Part shown: positions 46,301 through 58,300 of the stretch, piece after piece | Position numbering within the stretch: the stretch's first letter is position 1 | Layout of the letters: each line of letters begins with the position of its first letter | Source of the DNA: Gymnogyps californianus | Taxonomy: Eukaryota > Chordata > Aves > Accipitriformes > Cathartidae | DNA length: 64,000 nt | Assembly: GCF_018139145.2 (NCBI RefSeq) | Contig: NC_059471.1 | Location: 212,059,494 to 212,123,493, forward strand | Direction of reading: 5' to 3' | Notes under the pieces: generated by a model | What the model saw: only the letters and a program-made list of their open reading frames with translations | Told to the model about the DNA's origin: nothing | Database searches by the model: none | Made by a program: the position numbers and the translations under genes

Positions 46301-49300
46301 TGAGGTAAGTTAGTAGTAATGTTTTGTGCAAAGCCAGCAATGAAACCACTGTATTATGACACTATTACAAACATAAAACAGAGTATTCCTAGGTTGAGAT
46401 GGGCCTTTAGTATTAAAAGGGAGAAAATATGAGGTATAGCACGGTCTTAGATCATAGAATCTTAGAATAGTTTGGGTTGGAAGGGACCTTTTAAAGCACA
46501 TCTAGTCCACACCTGTCTGCAATGCACAGGGACATTTTCAACTACATCAGGTTGCTCAGAGCCCTGTCCAGCCTGATGTAAGGTCCAAGATGAAGAAAAG
46601 TAGCTTTCGTTGTGATAATTTGGGGGTGTGGATTTCATTGGCGGAGGGAATAAGTAAATTGTAGAGGGGAAAATAGGATGAATAGGGTAGACGGTTCAAT
46701 CGGACAGTGGGTGCTGCATATCTTTTGTTACTTCTGCATCTCCTTCTGTCACTTTTCTTCAGTCTTTTCTCTCCAAATATGAGGGAGACAAGGCAGTTTT
46801 CCAAAGTGTGTGTGTTTAAAGCAGGTCTGCCCTGGTGTAGCATCTTTCACAGCATTGCAGTGCCTGTTTCTGCACTTTTTTCCTAAAGGTTGGAGTCTAT
46901 AGTCAAATAAGTTTAAGATATGACATGTAAAAGGAAAGTTGATGCAGTTAGTTGAAGAGGTTCGTTTACCAGGAATTCAGCTAATTTATTTTGTTTCTCT
47001 ATTGTGTTAACTTTGAGCGAATCTTAATTTTCTTATTTTCAATATGCTCAGGGAAGAGAGAGGGAGCAGATAGCACCGGAGCTGAAAATAGTGACGGAAA
47101 ACATGCTGAAAGAAGTGAGTTTTGAGGTTGTTTTTAAAAGAGAAGATAAAATGTTAAAAATGAAGCTGTGTGAATGGAGACAAAGATGTTAAGTAAGGAA
47201 TGGCCAGAGTGGAAGCCATCAAGGGTACTGGGAGCAGGAGTCTGATGTTAATGTATATCTAGCGCCAGTTTTTGTAAGGTTGGTCAGCAGCGGAGATGAT
47301 GTGCAGCAGTGAGTATGAAGTCAACCCTGTTAATTTTGCTACACTGTTTAGAGAGCTAACAAAGTTCCTATCACAAGAGCAGGAATTTAAAAAAGATCTA
47401 AAAATATTCATTAAATATTTTTTTGACTTGTGAGACTAGATTCTGAACACATTCCTCAGTGAGGCTTTGATTCAACAAGATGTTTAACATTATGCTTATG
47501 CCTAAGTGTTCTGCAGAGAGGGGGATCCAGCCAACAATTTGCTTATGGTATTGGTTCGTAGTGTCTGAATATGAGGGCTCCTGCATGATCAAATTCATTA
47601 CAGAAACTCGTCTCACAGAGGAATAGCTACTAGCATTACAAAAGCAGTTCTGTTATTTCCACTGTCTGGGTGATACTATACAAAGTAGACTGAAGCTTTC
47701 AGGCAGAGTGGAGTTTCTAGGAGAGAGCCCTCTGTAAGGTTATAGTTTTGTAAAAATTAAAAAAATATGTTGACAATAAGGGAGCCAGGGCTTTCTCAGA
47801 GAATATGTGTGTAGGGAGAGGGGAAGGCAAATAACTGTTGTTGCTTAAGTAGAAGATTGTTTGGCACCAACCGTTGCAGGAGAACGACTTCAGTAAGTCT
47901 TTAGTGTCTTCTGATGCTTTCTCAGTTCTGCTCCCTGAAAATTGCAGGATTGCATGCATTTCCGGTTAAACATAAAGGTGTTTAAAAAGAAAAAATAATT
48001 TTTCTTTCAGTCTCTACAGTGGTCATACTGCATGATTTGATCTGCACCCAGATAGGCTATTACAAATAGTCTAACTGTAATTGTTATACATTATTAGTTG
48101 TAGTAAACTTTTAAAAAGAGGTAATGCAGTTTTAAGATGTGGTGATGATGAAAGACTGGAACTCAAGAGGATCAAAGTGAAAAGCAAGACATGAACTAAT
48201 TTTTTGCACGAATTGCATACTTAGAATAATTGTTTGCCTTAGAGAAGGAAGCCCTGACTGTTTCATTTCCTATCACTCTAAAATTCTTAATTTTCTGTCT
48301 TAAGTCCCAAACCTGCTTCAGGTACCACAAAAGAGCCTTTCCACTTAGAAAGGATCCACATACTGTGATGAGAAAGAAATACCTAGAAATACAATGTGAG
48401 AATAATATGTAGCCCTCCAGTGAAGGAGAGGACCAGTGAAAGAAGAGATATATTTGGGAACTGTTGAAACTGAATGTGATAGCAGGGCTTCTTGAAAGAT
48501 TGTCTTGAGAAGTGACTGAATTGTCAAAGACTATTTTATTTCAAGAGCATTGAGTCAGTTTGAATAGAAGACTGAGGTGAGACAACTAATTGCTGTAAGG
48601 GAAAAAGGGGAAGATAAAAGAACATTAGGAGGAGACAGGAAGGTGTGGCTGTAAAGACCTAAATGAAAAAATGCATTAAAACAAGATTTGCTAGTAAAAA
48701 TTGTCTGGTTTGAGCTATTGCATGCATCCTAGTGAACTCTAACTGTGAGTATATGGGTGATGAGAGAGTCAGGGTTCCATTAAGCATTTAAAACTTCATG
48801 GTCCTCTTTTGTGTTAGCATCTGGAACGTCTTCCTTCTTTTTTTTCTCTGCTTTCTTAATGAACCCTTCTCTCTTGTTCTTCCGACTTCTAGTTGCCTGT
48901 GCAAGAGAGGAGGCGAGATTGTCATCTTTAATCTCTAGTACCTTCAAGACTGGGTAGCTGGCAGTGTTCCTTGGAGCAATTCTTAGCATTTCTCTACCTA
49001 AGCTTAACCCCTGCCCCTAGCAGTTTCCAAAAACAAGGAAAGAGTCCTACAGTGTAGCATCTTTGTTATCTCTTTGCCTTTCAGTAACTTGAAAAAGGAA
49101 CTTGAGTCTTCCATGCTGGTTTGTCTTACCGTGTAGCCTGTGAAGACATAGTGATTTTACCAGGATTTGGGTATTTTGTACTTCACTTGGGTGTGATTTC
49201 CACCACCACGTTCTCCTCTTTGAAGTCTGTCTGTCTGTTTTCCTTTCAAATATCTCCTAGGTATTCTTGTTATTGCTGAACATCCTCAAACTGAAAGAAA

Positions 49301-52300
49301 ACCAGGCTTCATCATGTTCCTTTTTCAGGAAGCAGTGTTCTTTTGTGTTGCTTTGGCCAAGGAAGGGTTCTTTCCAAGTGTTTGTATTGTGACTCATTGT
49401 TTTGGCTCATGTTGTGCTGTAGAGCACACTAAGCTCTTCTCTAGGACTTAGTAAAATCTGGAAATTGTTTGAAGCATACCACAAGTTTTGCAATTAGAGG
49501 GTAACTGTAGGGGAATTGGTCTGGTGAGATCTTCATAGTTGATGTCAGAAAATCTGAATTTTAGTGGTAGAGTTGTCCTGCAGTCTTCTACTTGAGTAGT
49601 GTTACTGACTCGATCAGTTGATACAGGTCACTGTTGCTGCTTCCTATGTTGCAAATTACACGGAAGCATTTGCTTGAAAAACAAATAGTCACTTGCCTTG
49701 CAATTGCTATGTGATCAGCCCTCCATCCTTGTTGCTTTATGGTTCTATACTCTGGTTTCTGTACAGCTGAAGGAATTAAGTTGGCCTCTAGCTTTTACAA
49801 GCTCAAGTGAAAAGATGTCAGGAACATACTGGATGAAAGAATGGCCTTAATGGCCATGTTTGATCAAAAATTCTATTTCTCCTGCAGGGCAAACATACAT
49901 AAAAAAAGTAGAATCCACAATTGCATTAAGGTGTTTTGCTTTTTTCTTTTTTTCCCCCCATATTATTTTCCCCCATGTTTGGGCCTTCTTGTGGTCCTCC
50001 TTTTATCACCTAAAGAAATTACCATAGTTTTCTAGGAATACATATGTGTTGTTGCTCCTGACAGTATAAATTAGGAGGTAGGGAACTTCATGAATAGGAA
50101 GACAAGTTTTAAAGGTGATACTGTTGACTTTTGTCGGCATAGACAATCAATGGAATTTTTTTTTTGCATTAAAAAATGAAATTTTGTATTCATCTTTATC
50201 TTTTTTTTAATCTGTGGATGAATATTTAACAACTAAACATTACAAATACACTGTTTGGGGAATGTGATCATAAATCATTGTATTTCATAGCTTAAAGATG
50301 TATGCTGCTTGTTTATTTCACTCTGTTAGAACAAGAGGATGAAGAAGCCAGTACAGGATCTCATTTAAAACTTATAGTAGATGCTTTTCTTCAGCAGCTT
50401 CCAAACTGTGTCAACAGAGACCTCATAGACAAGGTATAGTCATAGTTTTCATTTTTTCCACTCTTAAAAGCTATAATGCTAGATCAAATAGATTGGCAAT
50501 AAAGATTTGAAGCTTTGGAGTCTAGCAGTAGATGAATTCAGTCTTAACCTGGAGGAAATATTTTCTTTTTCTCACTTAGCCATTGCCCAAATACCATGTG
50601 ATATTGGTTTCGTCTGCCCATTTTCTTATGTGTCAGTTTGCTTTAGAAGTAGACTTGGCTTTTTCCTTTTTTCCTCCCGTCACTCCCTGACAAATTACTC
50701 CCCGTCTGCCTGAAGCTGCTTTCTTCCTTGTGTTGTTCCAAAGAATTAATCTGTATTCCTGTAACTGGACATGTTTTCTAACTATGTCAGTTCTAGACAA
50801 AAATGAAGATTTGTCTTTATGGTGGTTTTTAAAGCAGCTGCATGTAACAGGGATAGCTCTGTAAAAGATGCTTTTGAAAAGCATACTATATTGCTTTAAA
50901 TAAAAAACCCACTGCATTAAAGGTGAAGTATTGTATTGACTTTTCTCTTTATAGGCAGCAATGGATTTTTGCATGAATATGAATACAAAAGCCAACAGAA
51001 GAAAACTAGTACGAGCACTTTTCATCGTTCCTAGACAAAGGTAAGAACTGAAGGGGAACAAGCTGGATCCACCCTTTGGTTATTTAACTTAACATACATA
51101 TATATTTTTTAACTGTTTAAATTACTGAAAACCAGTGCATATTCCAAGTTGTATTTGTTTATTCCTGATGCGCACTTCTGGAATGATTTATGCTAGAGCA
51201 CCAAAGAAATATGTAGGATTAATGATCAAGCAGTTCACCACAATATTTTGCCATAGCAGTGTAAATTTTTTTTTTTAATAATGAGTTTCTCTTTTCTGGT
51301 ACTTGTGTGTTTATAGTGGATCTTTTCATGACTTCTTTTAACCATGAAAACAACAGCAAAACCTACTTTCTATCAAAAAAGGAGGATATATTTCATTCAG
51401 GAGAACTTGCACTTTTTTAATATAAGAACCTGTGAATAGTTAGAGCACAGTGTGGTTTAGGAAGGAGGATTTCTCGTGATACGTTAATTCTGATACAGTA
51501 CACAGCCATTATAATAGCGTTGTACCTTCTGGAACAGAGCTGGTTCTAGGCCGGCCAGTTTAGAGGAAGCAAGTGTAAGCGTTTGAGCCTGGCCTCTTCT
51601 GTCCGTGTAGATCTGTCCATGTAGAGTTTTGCTCTTTCCCCTTGTGTCTCTGTGTGAGCGAGCTCCCTGCACTTACAGGAAGAGCCTTGCTTACGAAAAT
51701 GATTGCAAATATTAAAATAAAAATGTTAAATTCATTGGAAGAAGAATAATATATTTCTCTGCTCTCTGGTAAACTTATACCTTAAATAGCTGCAACTTAA
51801 GTGCAATTATGAAGGAGTCACTTTTCTTGCTCCATCTTGCCCTGTTTCTCCTGAGAGGTTGTTTTGATGCTGCTTTTAGTTTCAAATGTTTCATCATCAT
51901 CTTGGATTTCCTGTGAGAGTTCACACCACTTTGATTCCATTCCCTTTTAACACTGGGGGAAAAAAACATGGTTTGAGTGTCCGTTTTGTCTCAAGACTTG
52001 TGTAGACTACTGCTTTGAATAAACAGACTTTGGTGTTTTGTTTTCCTTACTTTTAATCACTTCTTGCACTGTGTTTTCAACCTTAATTCTAGCCTATTTC
52101 TACAGCCCATCTGTAATAAGCATCTGCTGTGCTAATAAGCCTGCTCTCTTAGCTATATATAAATCAATGGTTTGTTTGCTGACTGTATGCATTAACCTGA
52201 CTCTACGTTGACACTAGTTTTTGCAATTAGAAGTGCACATAATCTTTCATTCTATTATGTATTCTTTTCTCTCAAAATTATTGTTTTGACACCTCAGTCT

Positions 52301-55300
52301 TTGGAGACTTTGATAGAGGACTGATTGTGCCTGAAATATGAATTACTGACAGAGGAGGCAGGCAGTTGAATATCTTCTGTGTTAGATGTAGCAACGTGGT
52401 CTTCAGCCCAAATTTATGATGTAGAGGAAATAATGTTTCTATTTATCAGCCTGCTGGTAATCATGAAATGCATCAAAACACAATTTAAGAACTTTTTTCA
52501 TGGCTTAGAACATCTACAGCAATGTACATCAGCAGGATGACTTAGACTTTTGTCTTCAGCTCTACCGTAACAGAGAATTTTCCATGTTTGCAAAATAGAA
52601 GTGGCTTGTTGGCTGGTCTGTGAACATACAGTAATATTTATATCACTGCCCTGTATTTCTTCCTGGTGCTGTAGATTCCAGATTGCTCAAATTGGTCATT
52701 AACTCTTGGAACCTCTTTGACAATGCATTGTTTTCTTTGCACAATCCACTAAAGTGTACTAGATGATAATGACCTGAAGGAACTTGTTGACATTGTGCAC
52801 AGCAAAAGAGGTACTTTCAGACAAGAACAACATGATGGCTTCTAAATTCAGCAGTGTAGTTTCATAGAGACCATGAAAGCAAAAGTTAAATTCCTAGTGT
52901 ATTGTAGTATTAAAAAAAAAAAGAGATGTGTCTTTGATCAGGCTGTACTAGGAACACGCTAAGTTGTTAGAAACCTATATGGTCTCCACGTTGCCACAGG
53001 TTTGTTGTCTTCCCAATGGTAGTTCCATTATCCCACAAATTTGTTTTAAAAATAATAATAATAATTTTAAAAAGATTAATTTTTCTGTAGGAACTCAATA
53101 GACTAGTATAGATGGTGTGGTTGGCTCAAGGAGCTGCTATCTTCGTGACAGTTCTATTCTCTAATAGTTGGAACTAATACTGAACCAAATGGCTCAGCTG
53201 ATCTTCTCGCCGTTCTTTAATTACAAATATTAATTATTCTTAATATTAAGAAATTAATATTCCATATATAATTCTTTTTTTAATACCTTTTTCTGCTGTC
53301 TGCTCTGAGACCTACTGGACTAATGAATACTCCAGCTTCCAGTTGTAAGAACTTACAGTTGTTGTAACAGTTGTTGCCTGTTCTTTTGCCTGCATTAGTA
53401 ATGCCTGTCTCTGGGCTACTAAGCGGGAGAAACAGGATGTTGACTGAGCTTCTTGTTCTGAACCACAAACAGTTGCAATGAAAATACCAGCTGAATTGCC
53501 CATAGATGCAGATGATTTTAAAGGGCAATCTATCCTAATATTTAAGTTAGCTTTATTACTGCAGTTAGTAAAGGAGCAGTTCTGCTTTCTGTCTTGAAAT
53601 CAACATTTATAATCCTTGTGGAAAAACTTCAGTTGAGTATATGGCACATGGTACTAATGGTTGCTATAAAATGATACAAGTTGATTTAGAAAATTATAGA
53701 ACACACTGCTTCGAAGCTTTGTATACTATACATTAACAATGTTTTTGCTTCGTGTATCTCTTCACTGGGCCATAATGATATGTCTTTACCTTATTATTGT
53801 TGTTGCATACTAGTTTTTATTAATTCCAGGAGTTTCTGTACTATCTCTCCAGGATACCATGGGAGGAGACAGCTTGTTGTGGTTATGTTCTTGAGGAGCG
53901 GTTTTTTTGTGGGGTTTTTTTGGTGAAAGGTTCAGAGGAACAGTGTCCTTATAGGGTATAGATAAAGCAGTATATTTTCCAAAAGCGTTTAGTCTTCAAG
54001 CATATCAGATAATGCTGTCTAAGTCTAGCTATTATGTTGGCAGCCATAATAAGATACTTCAATAACAGAATAAGTTCTGTTTCTTCTCGAGAGATCAGTT
54101 TTAGGAAATGTGCAGGCACAACGATTTTACTAAGAAAGTACAAAACTGGTTTCGTGTTTGAGGAGTAATGCAGATGCTATAAAGTCAAAGTCATTATGCG
54201 GTGTTGCCAGGGAGCTTTCTTGCTCCCACTAGGGTTGGATAGATTGGGACAAATGCAGGATTCTTCAAGACAGAAAACTTAATTTGATGAAAAAGGACTG
54301 TTTTTCCTCAACTAACTGTAGATTAGTGTTAGAATACAACATCATTGCACTGCTCTGTTGAATACTTATGAATGGATCACATTTACATTTTCAGCTGCGA
54401 TTTGAACCTCCAACCCAACAGAACAGAAAGCCTTTTAAAAAGATTTTTTTCAGTGCTAGTATACAAGTGGCTTTCAGATTTGCATTGGAGGATTGATTTA
54501 AAACTAAATATTACCCTTTTAATTCAGGACTGTATAGTTTGCACTAAAGTGACAGTACAGTGATTTAATCCATACTGCTCGCAGCTTTAGGGCATTTATG
54601 TGTAATTCTTTAATTATCTTCCTGTACAGATACACATAATTATTTATGTTTAACTGCATACTGCAATTTTGTTGAATTTTTTGAACTTCGATATGAGAAG
54701 TTTAAAATCTCTTTCTGGCCTTAAATTCTAAATAATTCTAGCCAAATGCTGAACAGTAAATAGGGGCTGTTGTGGCTTCTGATTTTTTTTTTTTTTTTTT
54801 TTTTGCCATTCCCATCTATGGTGATCTATGAAGTTGCAAGTTTACTAAGCAAAAGATCTGTTGTTCATCATACGGAAATTTTTAGCGTTATCGTTGGCTG
54901 TTCTTAATTCAGAAGTTAGCTGCTTCTTCAGTGTTAAACAGTTCTGAGCATTTTGACTCAAAGTTGTAAACTTCCTGTATATCTACCTTCTTGCAGCTCT
55001 CTATCCGGAGAATCCTCAGTAGCAAGATCCTTTTTATTCAGTTGAACTTGACTTATCAGTGTTTCAGTGGCCTGTCTCATTTGAGAATAAAATTGAGGGA
55101 TGTGCTTGAGATAAGGAGTTTATGCCATGGCTAAGAAACAAAAGCAAAAAGTGCTTATCTGATAGCATGCCAATTCTGCAGCATCATTCTCTACCCACTG
55201 AGCAGAGTGGGTGGCAGTTTGTACCTGTTCAGGCCCTGTGAATACACTGCATTTATCTGCATTATGATTAGGCTTGTGAGGCAGGAGTTCTTGCTCTGTT

Positions 55301-58300
55301 GCTTCATTCTTTAAGCTGTCTTTCTGGTATAATCCCAGTTAATAAATGTACAAAATGTCCCCTTCACTCTTTCTGGGTATAAAATTTTGGATGCACCCAT
55401 TCTAGAGAGATTGCAATTAGGACTTTAATTGAGCAAAGTTTGTGTTTGTTTTTTTAATAAACATTTGAAATTCTACAAAAAAAGATGTGGTCTTAGATAT
55501 TTCACTGAAGTGCAGTCCATGTGATCCAGAGATCCAGAGTTGACTAGATTTCAATCCAAGGTATGTGGTCAAAATGACAATGGTCAGAAGTAGTGCGTTT
55601 TTTAGTATGGTAGTTTATATTCAGGCTGCTTAACATAGGCTTCAGAGAGTAACTAACTGACTTATCCTTGATGCTAGACCTTGCTTCGTAATGTAGAAGA
55701 GCAACAAGAGAAAGCAGTACTGTGGGTTTTGTGGGGGTTTTTTTAGTTCATTTCTGCCCCCCTTCTCAAGAAAAAAGAAAGTGCTTTTGGAGAAAACAAA
55801 AAACATAGTTCGATTAGCTTTAATGCAGGTACCAGTAGATGGTGCCACTGATACGGCAAGCTCTCCGCTTCTGAACATGAATTTTTGTCTCCCCTGTGAG
55901 AGAGGGAACGAATTCAATCTCTGATTGCCAATTTCACAGTAATTGACCCAAGGCTTTTCCTTATTGTATTTCACCTATTTAGAAATACCCAGTCTTAGTA
56001 TTCTTCCCCATGAAGAAACCTTTTGTGTTCTGTGAGGGAATAAGAACAATGTGCTCTAAGACTTTAGTTTTCCCCCAGGTATGTTCAGTTTACAGAGATG
56101 AAATTATTAGCTCTCAGCAGGCAGGTACTTGTTCAGACCAGAATAAAACTTTCTGCGATTTGTCTTAAGAGATGCCACACAGAAATTCCCTCAATTGAAA
56201 TACAGCCCCTCAATTCAGCCAAAGTCCTTTTTTTAGTTTAGCTTTTATATGTGCATGTGAAGTAAGGAGATTTTCACTTCTTCACTGAGAGTTAATGGCT
56301 AAATGCTTAATAACATCATAGTAATTTGCTGTGGCTAGTCATCCTTGACTGTGTGTTCCAACAAGCTTGAAAAATGTAAATACTGCTTCAGTTATTGATT
56401 AACAAGAAAGAATAAAAACTGTTAAATAGGTAACCGGGATACTTGCAATGTTTTACCAGTTTTATGTATTATCAGGAGGCTGCTTAGCTATGCCTCTTTC
56501 AGGTAGTATATTCTGATGCTTCTAATCCACAATTTAAATACATAATTATCCCTCTTTCTGTGAATGGATATTAAAGATCTTGGAAATGTGCTCTAGTGAC
56601 ATAGCAGTAGAAAGGAGAGGGGAGGCAGTCGTGTATGCTTTGTTTTGGGGTTTTTGTCTTGATGATTTTCCAGTTTTACTTTGTGCAAGGGCAGGCTGTA
56701 TGTATCGACTGTGCTTTTAGATTTTTTTCGGCAGCATCTTTCTTTTCTTTTTCTTTTTTCTTTCTTTTTCCTTTTCCCCAGCAGTAGGGAAAACCTTAAT
56801 CCTTCATAAAGTGTAAACTCAAGATCCATTTTTCTCTTATGGGCAATTTCTCACTTGAAGCATGCAAATTTAAGATATTTCTCTCCACTTAAAACAGTAG
56901 GCTTGTTCTGTTTACAGCATTAACTGACGTTCTGAAAGTAAACCAAAAATACTTTCTTCAGCTTGTTAAATGATATTATGAGGCCTCAGAGTGCAGCTGG
57001 TTTCTCTGCATTTAAAAGATGCACATTTATGCAAAGCAGCTGTGTTATATTCTGTGTCCTGTTACATGATGCCACAAACCAGGTTTAAGGGCATTTATCC
57101 CATTTTTACAATCAGATAGTCTTTGATGGAAAGAAACAAAGTACAAACTAAGGAAAACATAAATTGCCCTCCAAAATTCCCTAAGGGAAACGTGATACTA
57201 TGAAATGGGTAAGAAGGCATGTAATCAAGGAAAGAGAAAAGAAAATAAGGCAAGTTCTATAGAAAATTTTGAAATACTACCATTTGTGGGAGTACTAGCT
57301 GAGTTTGGGGGAAGAGAGTTGCCACATCACATCTGCTGAGCTTTGTTTTGTGTAATAACTACTACATTCATTTAGAAGTTCACTGCCTTAAAAATAAAGA
57401 TGTTCTTACCTTCCTGGTTATGTCTGCTGCTACTCAAAAAAAAAAAAAAAAGATTGCAATAACAAATGGAGTTGTCTGTAAGAATTTTTCATTTTGCATA
57501 TTGAGAGGGATCTGAATTTTGTTTGTATCTGGTAATTTCTTAAAGGTCAGATTCCGTAGTTAAGACGGTGTTTGGCATTTCACCTGAGGCAGTATTTTAA
57601 AAGGAAATTAACTGGGAAGGATTCCAATAGGATGTGGTAGTATACCTTCTTGTATTGTTATTTTTAAATGATACTGCAATCTGAAGTGTGAGCCCATAAA
57701 ATTGCATGTACATAGTTCTGTCAGTATATGCACATTCATTCTTTTCACAAGTAAAATGGTACCCATACTTGCAGACATAAATACATTTCTGTCTTTAAAT
57801 TTGTTGTCTATTTTATCTCCTTTGTTTGCAGGTTGGATTTGCTACCGTTTTATGCAAGACTGGTTGCCACACTGCATCCCTGTATGTCTGACGTAGCCGA
57901 AGATCTTTGTTCCATGCTGAAAGGGGACTTCAGATTTCATGTATGTTTTGTTGATTTAGTTTTTTGCATTCAAATTAATCAATCTGATAGTAGTCATCCT
58001 TTGGGGAATAAAATAATGTTTGATATTATGTAGATGCTAATTCTTAAATTCAGTGAATATTTTTCTGTCATCTGAGTGGATTTGTTCTAGACTACTACAT
58101 TTGTACATTTAAAAATAATTTTTTAAAACTTACCATATATGTCTGCATATATATACTAAAATGAACTGTACAACAGTTACAGCAAAAGTTGCAAAAATTA
58201 GAAACTGTTTCTTAACAGAAGTGTAAAGTGTAAATTGCAACTGTAAGTGTTCTGTAAATTAATAACTTGCATTTAAAATGAGAACTGACCTATTCTAACA

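Larger units (their letters stand above)
43998..50329 (+). other. UPF2 intron 6 (contents)
   Basis: A 6.3-kb intron containing a CR1 piece (46451-46580), a 63-nt candidate cassette exon (47052-47114), a G-rich run at 46045-46060, and exon-like minus-strand sequence near 48780-49000. The rest is unremarkable AT-rich DNA. Confidence 0.6.
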
